A stretch of DNA of 64,000 nt from Rhodobacterales bacterium LSUCC0031 (GTDB lineage Bacteria > Pseudomonadota > Alphaproteobacteria > Rhodobacterales > Rhodobacteraceae): the NCBI GenBank assembly GCA_015689735.1, contig WVSP01000004.1, positions 62,001 through 126,000 of the forward strand, in the 5' to 3' direction. A model generated the notes under the pieces. It had not been told where the DNA came from and ran no database searches. It worked only from the letters and a program-made list of their open reading frames with translations. This document shows, one piece after another, positions 37,759 to 48,934 of this stretch (position 1 is the first letter of the stretch; every line of letters starts with the position of its first letter). The translations under genes and the position numbers were made by a program.

Positions 37759-37859
37759 TTTTCGCCTCCGGTTTCTGTCACACGCACTGTCATATAGGCG
37801 AGTTTTGCCCGAAATGGCAGGGCTTGCAGCCTGTGCCGCATCGGCGCAGTCTCACGGAC

Positions 37860-39149
37860 ATGGAAAATGATGATCGCTTGCTGGAAGCTGTCGGCGCGCG
37901 CCAAGACGATTTGGTCGCGCTGACACAAGCCTTGATCCGCGTCCCGACCCTCAACCCGCCGGGCCGCAATTACCTTGAGATCTGCGAGATGCTGGGTGCG
38001 CGGCTTTCGGCCAAGGGCTTCGTGGTAGAGTTAATCCGCGCCCATGGTGCGCCGGCCGATAGTGACGGTTATCCCCGTTGGAACATGGTCGCACGCTATG
38101 CGGGCGGACAGCCCGGCGATTGCGTGCATTTCAATTCGCATCATGATGTCGTCGAGCCCGGCCATGGTTGGACGGTTGATCCCTTTGGCGGTATTTTGCG
38201 GGACGGTCGCGTTTACGGCCGCGGGGCTTGCGACATGAAGGGCGGGCTTGCTGCAAGCGTCATCGCGGTCGAGGCCTTTATCGACACCCACCCCGATTTC
38301 GCCGGCGCAATCGAGATCAGCGCAACGGCTGATGAGGAATCAGGCGGCTATGGCGGCGTGGCCTATCTGGCAGAACAGGGTTATTTCGACCCCGCGCGCG
38401 TGCAGCATGTCATTATTCCCGAACCCTTGAACAAGGATCGGATTTGTTTGGGCCATCGCGGCGTGTGGTGGGCCGAGATCGAAACGCATGGGCGTATTGC
38501 ACATGGCTCCATGCCGTTCCTTGGTGATTGTGCCGTCCGGCACATGGGGGCGGTCTTGGCCGAGATGGAGGAAACCCTGTTTCCATTACTGGCAGGCAAG
38601 CGCACTGCCATGCCGGTGGTACCCGAAGGGGCACGCTCATCGACCTTGAACATCAACGCGATCCATGGCGGTGCCGTCGCGCAGGGCGATGATTACACCG
38701 GGCTGCCTGCACCTTGTGTGCCAGACCGCTGCCGCATCACCATCGACCGGCGCTTCTTGATCGAAGAAGACCTAGCCGAGGTGAAAGCCGAGATCACGGC
38801 GCTGATGGAACGTGTCCGCGCCCGACGCCCTGGCTTTTCATACGAGATCAAAGAGTTGTTCGAGGTGCAACCGACGATGACCGCGCGTGATGCGCCTATC
38901 GTCACCACTGTGGCCGCTGCAATCGAGCGGGTCTTGGCGCGTCAGGCCGATTTCGTCGTCTCACCCGGCACCTATGATCAAAAGCATATCGACCGAATCG
39001 GGCGGCTGAAGAATTGCATCGCCTATGGGCCGGGGATACTGGATCTTGCCCATCAGCCCGACGAATGGGTTGGCGTACAGGACATGATCGACAGCGCCAA
39101 GGTCATGGCACTGACATTGCGTGAATTGCTGGTGACGCCTGCGACCTAG
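37860..39149 (+). CDS. M20 family deacylase (ArgE/DapE-like)
   Basis: Zinc-dependent amidohydrolase of 429 residues. Metal ligands expected for the family are visible: H in NSHHDVV, the bridging D in GRGACDMKGG, the catalytic E with the next ligand in ADEESGGYGG and the late H in LAHQPDEW. The family includes acetylornithine deacetylase and succinyl-diaminopimelate desuccinylase; sequence does not decide, and no arginine or lysine gene is adjacent. The start MENDDRLLEAVG was chosen as the first ATG of the conserved region. Confidence 0.9.
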   Translation: MENDDRLLEAVGARQDDLVALTQALIRVPTLNPPGRNYLEICEMLGARLSAKGFVVELIRAHGAPADSDGYPRWNMVARYAGGQPGDCVHFNSHHDVVEPGHGWTVDPFGGILRDGRVYGRGACDMKGGLAASVIAVEAFIDTHPDFAGAIEISATADEESGGYGGVAYLAEQGYFDPARVQHVIIPEPLNKDRICLGHRGVWWAEIETHGRIAHGSMPFLGDCAVRHMGAVLAEMEETLFPLLAGKRTAMPVVPEGARSSTLNINAIHGGAVAQGDDYTGLPAPCVPDRCRITIDRRFLIEEDLAEVKAEITALMERVRARRPGFSYEIKELFEVQPTMTARDAPIVTTVAAAIERVLARQADFVVSPGTYDQKHIDRIGRLKNCIAYGPGILDLAHQPDEWVGVQDMIDSAKVMALTLRELLVTPAT

Positions 39150-39343
39150 TTTGTTTCGTGAAAGCCTAAATGGCGAAGTGCGGAAGCGGCCATGTCGCGC
39201 GCGGCCTCGTCACCTTCGATCAATGTGCGGTTGAGGGATTTCACAACCCGGCTCAATGTGCGGGTCGATGTGTGACGTCTGATGAAATCTGGCATTTCTT
39301 CGGGCGTGATCGACAAGATCTCTTGGATAGTCAAATTCGGCAT
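39146..39343 (-). CDS. Small unknown protein
   Basis: Protein of 65 residues, acidic N-terminal half (LTIQEILSITPEEMPDFIRR) and a helical second half (SRVVKSLNRTLIEGDEAARDMAASALRHLGF). The 3' ends of this gene and the M20 gene overlap by 4 bp, tail to tail. Clean codon usage and a purine-rich leader support a real gene. No function known. Confidence 0.65.
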   Translation of the reverse strand: MPNLTIQEILSITPEEMPDFIRRHTSTRTLSRVVKSLNRTLIEGDEAARDMAASALRHLGFHETN

Positions 39344-39622
39344 GCCGCCCCCTTTGGTGTCTGTCCCGGACCAAAACCCTCTAATCCGATTCGCAAACCA
39401 AGGCCCACAGAAATTCGGATATCCGCACTTATGCGCCCATAGCTGCGCCTTTGCACCGGCACAGGAGGGCGGGCCAAGATAGCGGATTTGCCGTGCATCG
39501 CGGCTGCTACTCCAAGATCATGACGCTGGTGCGGGATGCGCCCAGCTGCAAAATTTTTGCTGGGATTTTTTGCGCGCGCTGTTCCATGATGGTGCCGGAA
39601 CGACTTTTGGGAGACGAAGATC

Positions 39623-41095
39623 ATGATCCATCACCTTTATCGTGGCGTCGCGATCTGCGCGCTCAGCGCCGGGGCTGCTCTTGCCCAGCAAACAGATATA
39701 TCCGTCGGCATGGTGTTGGAGCCGCCGAACCTTGACCCGACATCGGGTGCCGCTGCCGCGATCGACGAGGTGGTCTATGCCAATATCTTCGAAGGGCTGA
39801 CACGCTTTGGCCCCGATGGGTCCGTCAATCCCGGCCTTGCCGCATCTTGGGCGATTTCCGAAGATGGCACCGTCTATACCTTTGCGCTACGCCCCGGCGT
39901 GACCTTTCACGATGGCACATCGCTAACCGCAGATGATGTTGTCTTTTCGCTCGACCGGGCGCGGGCCGAAGGATCGACCAATGCCCAGCCCGCGCTCTTC
40001 GCCAATATCGTGAGTGCCGAAGCGGTCGATGATTTGACCGTTCGCGTGACGCTTGATGGGCCGGATGGGGCGTTCCTGTTCGACATGGCATGGGGTGACG
40101 CGGTGATCGTAGCTCCCGAAAGCGCCGAGACGAATGCGACCAACCCTGTCGGCACCGGCCCCTTCCGTTTTGCCAACCGGGTTGAAGGCGACCGGGTGGA
40201 GTTGGTGCGCAACGACGCGTATTGGGGCGAGGCTGTCGCACTGTCTTCGGCAACCTTCCGCTTCATCTCGGACCCCAACGCCGCCTTTGCCGCGCTCATG
40301 GCGGGCGATGTCGATGCCTTCCCGAATTTCCCTGCGCCCGAGACATTGTCCCAATTCGCGGCCGATCCACGCTTTTCGGTCATTGTCGGCTCGACCGAAG
40401 GGGAAACCATCCTTGCGATGAACAACGCCCAAGCGCCGCTCGACGACATCCGCATCCGCCAAGCCATCGCTCATGCGATCAATCGGCAAGATATCATCGA
40501 TGGCGCCATGTTCGGCTATGGCACGCCTATCGGCACGCATTTCGCACCGCATCATCCCAACTATGTCGATTTGACGGGCATATCCGCCTATGACCCCGAT
40601 GCGGCCCGCGCGCTTTTGGCCGAGGCGGCACCGGGCGGGCTCAGCTTGCGCCTTGCGCTGCCGCCGCCGGCTTATGCGCGCCGCGGAGGCGAGATCATCG
40701 CCGCACAGCTGCGCGCAGTGGGCATCGAGACCGAGATTACCAATCTCGAATGGGCGCAATGGCTAGAACAGGTTTTCCGCGGGCGTGATTTCGACCTGAC
40801 CATCGTCAGCCATACCGAGCCGATGGATATCGGAATTTACGCCCGTCAAGATTACTATTTCCAATATGCACGGCCCGAATTCGTGGCGTTGAACGAGCGG
40901 TTGGCGACAACCACCGATCCTGCCGTCCGCGCCACGCTAATGGTGCAGATGCAAGAGATGATCGCCGGCGATTACGTCAATGGCTTCTTGTTCCAACTGG
41001 CCAAGACGGGTGTCGCCAATGCGAATATCGAAGGGCTTTGGGCCAATTCGCCAACACAGGCCAATGACCTGACGCGCGTGCGCTGGACCCAATGA
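39623..41095 (+). CDS. Periplasmic solute-binding protein, peptide/nickel (family 5) type
   Basis: ABC-transporter substrate-binding protein of 490 residues. The signal peptide MIHHLYRGVAICALSAGAALA ends before QQTD. The SBP_bac_5 pattern is clear: EPPNLDPTSGAAAAIDEVVY, LAASWAISEDGTVYTFALRPG, HDGTSLTADDVVFSLDRA and NPVGTGPFRF. Ligands of this family are peptides, nickel or other small molecules; the permease and ATPase genes are not adjacent, so the partner transporter is unknown. A good terminator follows. Confidence 0.93.
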   Translation: MIHHLYRGVAICALSAGAALAQQTDISVGMVLEPPNLDPTSGAAAAIDEVVYANIFEGLTRFGPDGSVNPGLAASWAISEDGTVYTFALRPGVTFHDGTSLTADDVVFSLDRARAEGSTNAQPALFANIVSAEAVDDLTVRVTLDGPDGAFLFDMAWGDAVIVAPESAETNATNPVGTGPFRFANRVEGDRVELVRNDAYWGEAVALSSATFRFISDPNAAFAALMAGDVDAFPNFPAPETLSQFAADPRFSVIVGSTEGETILAMNNAQAPLDDIRIRQAIAHAINRQDIIDGAMFGYGTPIGTHFAPHHPNYVDLTGISAYDPDAARALLAEAAPGGLSLRLALPPPAYARRGGEIIAAQLRAVGIETEITNLEWAQWLEQVFRGRDFDLTIVSHTEPMDIGIYARQDYYFQYARPEFVALNERLATTTDPAVRATLMVQMQEMIAGDYVNGFLFQLAKTGVANANIEGLWANSPTQANDLTRVRWTQ

Positions 41096-41105
41096 TCCGA
41101 CCCGG

Positions 41106-41138
41106 GCCGCCCCCTCATCGGGGCGGCGCCTTTCTTTG
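41106..41138 (+). terminator. Terminator of the solute-binding protein gene
   Basis: GCCGCCCC pairs with GGGGCGGC over a 6-base loop and is followed by GCCTTTCTTT, 11 bp after the stop. Confidence 0.8.
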
Positions 41139-41149
41139 CCGATGATCCC

Positions 41150-41488
41150 ATGCACCTGATATCGCCCGTTTTGCTGCAAGGCGCGCCTGAGCTTTCCCGC
41201 CCTGATCCCGCGCGGCTGATCGCGGGTGAGCCGGAACACCGCACATGGTTGACCGACGAAGCACCCGGCCTGTGGTGTGGTGTATGGCAATCGACACCGG
41301 GCAAATGGCGCGTCATCTACGACGAATGGGAATATTTCCGCCTGACCGAGGGACTGTCGATCCTGACGCCTGATGGGAGCGATCCGATCACCTTGCGCGC
41401 AGGCGATGCCCATGTGATCCGCCCCGGTTTGACCGGCACATGGGAGGTGGTCGAGACGACGACCAAGGATTTCGTCATCCGCCTTTAG
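41150..41488 (+). CDS. Cupin-domain protein (DUF861 type)
   Basis: Single-domain cupin of 112 residues. The pattern W(Q)STPGKWRVIYDEWEYFRLTEG, GDAHVIRPGLTGTWEVVE matches the DUF861/EutQ-like cupins, some of which are ureidoglycine aminohydrolases. The usual metal histidines are sparse, so binding rather than catalysis is possible. The gene starts only 12 bp after a terminator and has no clear Shine-Dalgarno. Confidence 0.8.
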   Translation: MHLISPVLLQGAPELSRPDPARLIAGEPEHRTWLTDEAPGLWCGVWQSTPGKWRVIYDEWEYFRLTEGLSILTPDGSDPITLRAGDAHVIRPGLTGTWEVVETTTKDFVIRL

Positions 41489-41499
41489 CCGAATGAAAA

Positions 41500-41526
41500 A
41501 TCCCCCGCGACTGCGCCGCGGGGGAT
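41500..41526 (-). terminator. Terminator of the phytase-like gene
   Basis: ATCCCCCGCG and CGCGGGGGAT form a perfect 10-bp stem around 7 bases. The T-run (TTTTTC) follows on the minus strand, so it mainly serves the minus-strand gene; it may also slow transcription from the cupin gene. Confidence 0.85.
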
Positions 41527-41561
41527 GCCACCCCTCAAATCACCTGGTCGAAATCGGCCGA

Positions 41562-43721
41562 TCAGTTGGGCGCGATGGCAAAGAACATCGTCTCGCCCGA
41601 ATGGTCGTCGACACCATCATTGTCGGTCGAAACCCACATCGTGCCATCCGCGGCAATCGCGAGACCCTCGACCTTGTCGAGAACAAACCCACCCGTTGAC
41701 GTGAGGGCCGGGATCAGATCGACCACCGTTTCCTTGGTCAGCACGGCGGGCGTCTCACCAAGGGCCACCATCGCGTCCATCTCGGACAGGGCCACGCGGG
41801 TGATCAGCTTGGTGAGAGCGGCACCGGCCAACTGGTTGTCGCGCTCGACGAAGTAGAGGTAATCGCCATGGGCCACGATTTCTGACAACCCGACCCAGCC
41901 GGTTGCGGGTTCGGTGAGGGGATAATGGATCACCGACCATTCCTTGGCTTCAAGGTTGTAGCCCAGCACCTTGGCATGGTTGGCCGGATCGTCACGCCAC
42001 GGGCGCTGCACGGCCATATAGAGCATGTCACCGACGCGGGTGATACCCTCGAAGCCGAAACGGGTTTCAACCGCCAAAAGCTCGTTGGGGAGCGCGATTG
42101 CCTGCCGGATCTCGCCACTGGCGCGCACATGATAAATGGCATGCGGCACCAAGCGGTCGCTGCGCCCCTCGGACGCGATCCAGAAGCCGCCATTCCCATC
42201 CAGCGCGATGCCTTCCATGTCCATCAGCTGCGCAGGCTGCCCCTCACGCGTGATGCGGATCGCATCGACGATGCGTGCTGGCGTCTGGCTGACGTCGATG
42301 TGGAAGATCGTCGGCTGCATGCCATAGAAGCTGTCCGAGACGGCATAGACCGTGCCATCATCCGCCATCACCTGACCCGAAATCGCACCCCAGCCGATCA
42401 GGCTGTCGGTGCCAGCGCTTGTCAGATGCGGATAGGCGGCAGGGGCCGCCTGATATTCGTAGATCATCACATGGGCGGGTGCTGCGCCATCTTCGCGACC
42501 GTCGAATTCGTTCGCGGTTGCCAAGAGGTTGCGGCCCGGAATGGCAATCGCACCTTCCGGCGAGATGCCCGAAGGCAAAAGCTGCGTCAGCACAGGTGCC
42601 GCCGGGTTCGACATATCATAGACACCCACGACCGAGGACCGTTCGGCCAGAAGGAACATCATCGGTACGCCGCCGAAGGTCGCAAATTCCATCCCCTCGG
42701 GTTCGACGCCCTTGTTGCCGGAGCGTTCCTCCGGGTAATGGCCGATTTCGGCGACCGCGTATTCAAAGGTCATGCCCGCCTCGAACACCTCGGTGCCGTC
42801 GCGGTGGAAGACGGTAAAGCCACGGCTGCCACCATCCATGTCGCCTTCGTTCGCGATGGCGACATGATCGGTATCGATCCACTGCACCCCATCGGGTTCG
42901 CGCGGGATATCGGCAAGGCGGCCGTCAAAGGTCAGCGCGCCCTCTTCCTCGGTATCGACATTGTCGAGCGTCACGATGCCTGCCGAGAAATGGCTCAAGA
43001 CCTCGCCCGCGGCGGAAACCACCACGATGTGATTGTTTTCCTGCATCGTCACGACGATATCGCCATTGGTGTTCACATCGACAAATTCCGGCTCGGGGTC
43101 TTCAGGCGCGATATCGGCAAGGCCCGTCAGATCGACACGGATTTGGGTCGCGCAATCCATTGCGCCGTTTTCGCCCAAGGGCTGGATGACAAGGTAACCT
43201 GCGGGCATTTGCGGCACGCGGCCATCGCCGGCATCCTCGTCGCGCTCATTCTCGATGGCGACGGTGATAAAGCTGCCATCGGGGGCGACGGCGGTGCTGT
43301 CGGGCTGGCCGCCCAGATCGCAGGACGCGATGACCGCGCGGCTGCCCACATCGATCGCATGCAGCACGCCAGAGGGGGCGGTGTAGCTTTCCGAGGTGTT
43401 CTCGGCCACAAACACTGTCTGGCCCAGCGCGGATACGGCTGTGGGCTCGCCATTGGGCAGGGCAAAGGCGCCAGCCGCAACCGGCTTGGCGGGGTCGGTG
43501 ATATCGATGAAACCGATCACGCCCGCCGGGCTGTCGGAATAGATCAGCGTCATGCCGTCGCCCGTGGCGGCGATGATTTCGGCCGAGCTTTCGTCAGCGT
43601 CGGGGGTGTTCAGCGCAACGGGGAAAGACGCGATTCGGTTAAAGTTCATCTCCTGCGACAAGGCAGGTGCAGCGGCCAGCATGGCAAGCGCCGAGGTCAA
43701 CATAAGCGAACGGGTAGGCAT
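41562..43721 (-). CDS. Secreted esterase/phytase-like protein behind a PHO box
   Basis: Exported protein of 719 residues; signal peptide MPTRSLMLTSALAMLAAAPA ends before LSQ. The N-terminal half (about 25-420) is a beta-propeller of the choice-of-anchor-I kind (IGFIDITDPAKPVAAGAFAL, GVEPEGMEF, SPEGAIAIP). The C-terminal half (about 440-715) is the esterase-like phytase domain (DMEGIALDGNGGFWIASEG, RFGFEGITR, KVEGLAIAADGTMWVSTDN). By family it hydrolyses phosphate esters in the periplasm or outside. The PHO box 49 bp upstream predicts PhoB control. The Shine-Dalgarno GGAGG is strong. Confidence 0.87.
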   Translation of the reverse strand: MPTRSLMLTSALAMLAAAPALSQEMNFNRIASFPVALNTPDADESSAEIIAATGDGMTLIYSDSPAGVIGFIDITDPAKPVAAGAFALPNGEPTAVSALGQTVFVAENTSESYTAPSGVLHAIDVGSRAVIASCDLGGQPDSTAVAPDGSFITVAIENERDEDAGDGRVPQMPAGYLVIQPLGENGAMDCATQIRVDLTGLADIAPEDPEPEFVDVNTNGDIVVTMQENNHIVVVSAAGEVLSHFSAGIVTLDNVDTEEEGALTFDGRLADIPREPDGVQWIDTDHVAIANEGDMDGGSRGFTVFHRDGTEVFEAGMTFEYAVAEIGHYPEERSGNKGVEPEGMEFATFGGVPMMFLLAERSSVVGVYDMSNPAAPVLTQLLPSGISPEGAIAIPGRNLLATANEFDGREDGAAPAHVMIYEYQAAPAAYPHLTSAGTDSLIGWGAISGQVMADDGTVYAVSDSFYGMQPTIFHIDVSQTPARIVDAIRITREGQPAQLMDMEGIALDGNGGFWIASEGRSDRLVPHAIYHVRASGEIRQAIALPNELLAVETRFGFEGITRVGDMLYMAVQRPWRDDPANHAKVLGYNLEAKEWSVIHYPLTEPATGWVGLSEIVAHGDYLYFVERDNQLAGAALTKLITRVALSEMDAMVALGETPAVLTKETVVDLIPALTSTGGFVLDKVEGLAIAADGTMWVSTDNDGVDDHSGETMFFAIAPN

Positions 43722-43769
43722 GGGAATCCTCCAGTGCATGGACATCCCCACAGCGCTTGCCCTAGCGCG

Positions 43770-43787
43770 GTGACAGCCGCGTGACAG
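43770..43787 (-). promoter_or_regulatory. PHO box (PhoB binding site) of the phytase-like gene
   Basis: The minus strand reads CTGTCAC-GCGG-CTGTCAC: two identical 7-bp units with 4-bp spacing, the exact layout of the E. coli/alphaproteobacterial PHO box. A third unit (CTGTCAT, 43803-43809) lies just upstream. The box ends 49 bp before the ATG. Confidence 0.85.
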
Positions 43788-43809
43788 CTGCATTTCAATT
43801 CGATGACAG

Positions 43810-45300
43810 CTACGCCGCCCCTCCATGAAGCGCGGCCCAACGTTCGATCAACTGCTGCTGCAAGCGCTTTGCGCGCTGATTATAGGGGCGCGCGCCCTCG
43901 GGCCGTTCACGCTCGGCCTCGGTCAGGGCATCCCGCCGCGCGGTATCGGCGCAAAAAATCGCGAATGCCAGATCGCGACCCGTGGGCAGGCGTGCATAGC
44001 CCGCAAGTGATGACACGAAATTGAGCGTCCCTGTCTTGGCCGCGACCGCGACAGGGTGATCTGCAATCGGCCTGCCGCGCCCGTCAAGCATGGGTTGGGC
44101 GCGCATCATCTGGCGCAACGCGCCGCTGGGGCCAGCGGCGACAAGCGCGCTGACCATATCATGGGGCCTGAGGCGGCTTTTGTCGCCCAATCCTGAATGA
44201 TCGACAAAGCCCGCATGTCGCGCGCCAAGCCGCTCGCGCATCCAGACCGACATGGCACCTGCCGATTGCGCCAGATCATCGGGCCGTTGGCCGCCCGCCA
44301 TGGTCGCCTTGAGCCCGACCACCTCGGCGGTCAGGTTGGTGGACCAACGCATCATGTCGCGCAAAAGAACGTCAAGCGGTTCGCTGCGATGGACGACCAA
44401 CACCGCCGCGGCCGGCGGCGCGGTTGGGGCCAGCGCAACATCGGAAAAAGTGATCCCGGCAGCGCGGGCAAGTGAGAGGAAAACCTCGGCCGCATAGGCC
44501 GATGGGCGGCGTACCGGCAGCCAGCGCGACCCGCGATCCCCCAAGGCCGCGCGCGCCACCGTCCAATGATCGCGCCCATCGATATGATCGTAGGTATAGG
44601 TCGGCGAGTCGCGATCCGCGATGCGCATCCGCGCGATCTGCACCGCTGGGCGCAGCGTCTCGGACCGCGCATCCATTGCGATGGAATAGTCCCCCGCCTG
44701 TCGCGCCCATTCGAAATACACCCGGTTGAAATTCAGGTTCAGCCCCGAAATTGCTGGGTTATAGCCCACATGCGGCGGCTGCGATGGATCGACCTCGAAT
44801 ATTGCGGGCAAGGCGCCATCAGCAATCTTCAATCGCCCGGATACAACGCGGATACCTTGGCCGCGCAAAGCGTTGGCCATAGCGGCCAAGGTATCAGTAT
44901 CAAAGGACGGATCGCCCGATCCAACCAGCCAAAGGTCGCCCTCAAGTCGGCCATCGGTGATTGTGCCATCAGCCAGAATCAGGGTTTCGAAGCGATAATC
45001 AGGGCCAAGTCGCTCAAGCGCATAGCTACAGGTCACAGCCTTGGTGACCGAAGCAGGCGGCAAGGGGAATAGCGGGTTCATCCCTTCGAGAATGTCCCCC
45101 GTCGCCGCATCGGCCACGACAAAGCCAACACGCCCGCCAAGACCCGAACGAGATACGAGATCGCTGGCGGATGGGACACGATCATCCAACAACGCCGCCG
45201 GACGCATCATCGGACGCAGCGACACCAAGGGAGCCGCCGCCATGGCAGGCGTCGCCGCGAAAGCGGCAAGGCCAGATAGAAAGGCACGACGCGACGACAT
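43810..45300 (-). CDS. dacB: D-alanyl-D-alanine carboxypeptidase/endopeptidase (PBP4, S13 family)
   Basis: Periplasmic penicillin-binding protein that trims peptidoglycan cross-links. It has 497 residues from MSSRRAFLSGLAAFAATPA, a Tat-type signal peptide; an ATG 24 bases upstream is possible. All three active-site motifs are present: SxxK (PASVTK), SxN (WSTNLT) and KTG (AKTGTLNF), with the large S13 insertion between the first two. It lies upstream of the phytase-like gene on the same strand, but the PHO box separates them. It is divergent from the EamA transporter gene. Confidence 0.93.
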   Translation of the reverse strand: MSSRRAFLSGLAAFAATPAMAAAPLVSLRPMMRPAALLDDRVPSASDLVSRSGLGGRVGFVVADAATGDILEGMNPLFPLPPASVTKAVTCSYALERLGPDYRFETLILADGTITDGRLEGDLWLVGSGDPSFDTDTLAAMANALRGQGIRVVSGRLKIADGALPAIFEVDPSQPPHVGYNPAISGLNLNFNRVYFEWARQAGDYSIAMDARSETLRPAVQIARMRIADRDSPTYTYDHIDGRDHWTVARAALGDRGSRWLPVRRPSAYAAEVFLSLARAAGITFSDVALAPTAPPAAAVLVVHRSEPLDVLLRDMMRWSTNLTAEVVGLKATMAGGQRPDDLAQSAGAMSVWMRERLGARHAGFVDHSGLGDKSRLRPHDMVSALVAAGPSGALRQMMRAQPMLDGRGRPIADHPVAVAAKTGTLNFVSSLAGYARLPTGRDLAFAIFCADTARRDALTEAERERPEGARPYNQRAKRLQQQLIERWAALHGGAA

Positions 45301-45428
45301 CAAGGCACCATTTGCGCGTTTCATGAATGGGTTTAACCGCAGGCGAGAGGATCGCTCAAGACTTTGTCGTGCCAATGCCCTGCATTGACGGCGCTTTTCG
45401 GGCGCGCAGCGATGGGATACTGGGGCGC

Positions 45429-46274
45429 ATGCAACGCGATGTCCTTCGGGCTCTTCCCCTGATGCTGCTGGCGATGACGCTGATCCCGGCAGGGGATACG
45501 GCGGGCAAGCTTTTGGGCGCGGCGGGCGTATCCCCCCTCTTTACCGCATGGAGCCGCTTTGCCCTTGGGGCGCTGATGGTATTGCCGTTCGCGATGTGGA
45601 TCATGCCGCGGGCGCTGTTGGGTGACTGGCGTATCTGGCTGCGTGGCGTGCTCTTGGCCTTCGGCATCGTGTCGATCCTCACTGCGCTTACGACCGAGCC
45701 CATCGCCAACGTCTTTGGGGCCTTCTTTATCGGCCCGATCTTGGCCTACCTCCTATCAGCATGGCTATTGAAAGAAGGGTTTTCGACCCTGCGGATCGCG
45801 CTTTTGCTGATGGGCTTCTTAGGCGTTTTGCTGGTTGTGCGCCCGGGTTTTGGGATGACGCCTGGCTTGGGTTTTGCTGTCTTGGCGGGGTTATTCTACG
45901 GGGGATTCTTGACCACTTCGCGCTGGCTGTCCGATGTCGCCCATCCCGGCGCCCTTTTGCTCAGCCAATTGACCGTGGGCGCGTTGGTCTTGGCGCCATT
46001 CGGCCTGATGGCTCTGCCAGTTTTTACCTTGCACATCACGACATTGACCTTTGGTTCGGCAGTCGGGTCGATGTTCGGCAACCTGTTCTTGATCCTCGCC
46101 CTGCGGATGGCACCGGCATCGCGGCTGGCCCCCTTCGTCTATACCCAACTGGTGTCTGCAACCATGCTGGGATGGGCCGTGTTCGGTGTGTTGCCCGATG
46201 CATTGACCTTGGCGGGGTTGGCGATCTTACTGATGTCGGGCCTTGCAACACTTGCCCTGCGCGACAAAGGCTGA
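45429..46274 (+). CDS. EamA/DMT-family transporter
   Basis: Inner-membrane transporter of 281 residues with about ten hydrophobic segments in two EamA repeats (for example LPLMLLAMTLIPAGDTAGKL and GLGFAVLAGLFYGGFLTTSR). The family exports amino acids, metabolites or drugs; the substrate cannot be told. The start at 45429 gives a normal N-terminus (MQRDVLRALPLM); the longer frame is antisense to dacB's 5' end. It is convergent with nadD, 4 bp apart. Confidence 0.9.
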   Translation: MQRDVLRALPLMLLAMTLIPAGDTAGKLLGAAGVSPLFTAWSRFALGALMVLPFAMWIMPRALLGDWRIWLRGVLLAFGIVSILTALTTEPIANVFGAFFIGPILAYLLSAWLLKEGFSTLRIALLLMGFLGVLLVVRPGFGMTPGLGFAVLAGLFYGGFLTTSRWLSDVAHPGALLLSQLTVGALVLAPFGLMALPVFTLHITTLTFGSAVGSMFGNLFLILALRMAPASRLAPFVYTQLVSATMLGWAVFGVLPDALTLAGLAILLMSGLATLALRDKG

Positions 46275-46278
46275 GGCC

Positions 46279-46875
46279 CTACCACTCGCCCCGCGCGCGG
46301 ATCGCGCTGGATGAGGCATCCATCATCGGCAGGTTGACGAAACACCATGCAGGCGGGCGGGCGTCGGCCAAAAGATGCGCCGCTTCGGCGGGCAGTTTCG
46401 CATGCCTATAGATGCTGGCAGCCTTGGCCGTGCGTGCTGCGATCCGACTACCAGGGCGGGCCAGCACGCCGACCGGCACGCGCGTCATGATCCCTTGCCA
46501 ATCTTGCCAGCGATGAAACTGTGCCAGATTATCGGCCCCCATCAGCCAGACAAAGCGCACGCCGGGGTAAAGCACTTGCAGCGCCGCAATGGTTTGGGCG
46601 GTATAGCGCGTGCCGATCCGCGCCTCGACATCGGTGATTAGGATACGCGGGTGATCGACCAAGGCGCGCGCCACCGCCAAGCGTTGCGCGAGGGGTGCCG
46701 GGCCGTGTGCTTTCAGCGGATTGCCGGGGCTGACCAACCACCAGACACGGTCAAGCCCAAAGCGTTTGAGCGCCTCGCGGCTGACATGCAAATGGCCGCG
46801 ATGCGCCGGATCAAAGGATCCGCCAAACAGGCCAATGGTCTGACCAGGACGCGCAAGGGGCAATTCGGATCGCAA
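46279..46875 (-). CDS. nadD: Nicotinate-nucleotide adenylyltransferase
   Basis: Adenylates nicotinate mononucleotide to deamido-NAD, the second to last step of NAD synthesis. It has 198 residues. The nucleotidyltransferase signatures are [18 protein letters not shown] (HxGH type), [14 protein letters not shown] and the C-terminal SSSAIRARG. In many relatives rsfS follows; here the gene stands alone between EamA and ettA, divergent from the latter. Confidence 0.96.
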   Translation of the reverse strand: MRSELPLARPGQTIGLFGGSFDPAHRGHLHVSREALKRFGLDRVWWLVSPGNPLKAHGPAPLAQRLAVARALVDHPRILITDVEARIGTRYTAQTIAALQVLYPGVRFVWLMGADNLAQFHRWQDWQGIMTRVPVGVLARPGSRIAARTAKAASIYRHAKLPAEAAHLLADARPPAWCFVNLPMMDASSSAIRARGEW

Positions 46876-47028
46876 CGGCGAATAAGGCCTTGTTCCAGTG
46901 GCTTTGGCGCGCCTTGATGGCGCTTCAATCTGGCATAGTCAACGCATCCGCGCGCGGCCCGGATTGCCCATTGGCCCCGAAGCGACTAGATGGCTTGCAA
47001 ACCTCGGATCATGACAACGGAGCGGCAC

Positions 47029-48684
<1,656 letters not shown>

Positions 48685-48700
48685 AACTTGGTCGTCGAAA

Positions 48701-48722
48701 GGGTGCGCCATTGTGCGCACCC
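48701..48722 (+). terminator. Hairpin after ettA
   Basis: GGGTGCGC pairs with GCGCACCC, 17 bp after the stop. A T-run is missing, so termination is only likely. The core is nearly the same as that of the terminator at 49191. Confidence 0.5.
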
Positions 48723-48848
48723 GCCGCCTTGGGTGGGCGCGCCATGGCATAGCATCCATGGCAGGGTCCGGCGATTGGGGCTTGCTATTTGCGCCGACAA
48801 CCCCCATGTCACCCATGCGAACGTTATTCTTTTTCGACCACTGTCTTC

Positions 48849-48924
48849 CCTAACAGGCCGTCAGTCTTTCGATCCAGACCGACCAAGCCAAGCTGCCGCA
48901 TCTCGTGGGCAGCCCTTAGTTAGG
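48849..48924 (+). promoter_or_regulatory. Possible RNA fold masking the cold-shock gene's ribosome-binding site
   Basis: CCTAAC (48849-48854) is complementary to GTTAGG (48919-48924), the sequence containing the Shine-Dalgarno of the cold-shock gene. This leader could block translation until temperature or the protein itself changes the fold, as in cspA mRNA. Only six pairs support it. Confidence 0.35.
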
Positions 48925-48934
48925 AGATAACACG

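Noticed and set aside
41925-43784. 619-residue plus-strand frame opposite the phytase-like gene
   Set aside because: Antisense shadow; the opposite strand carries signal peptide, domains, PHO box and terminator.
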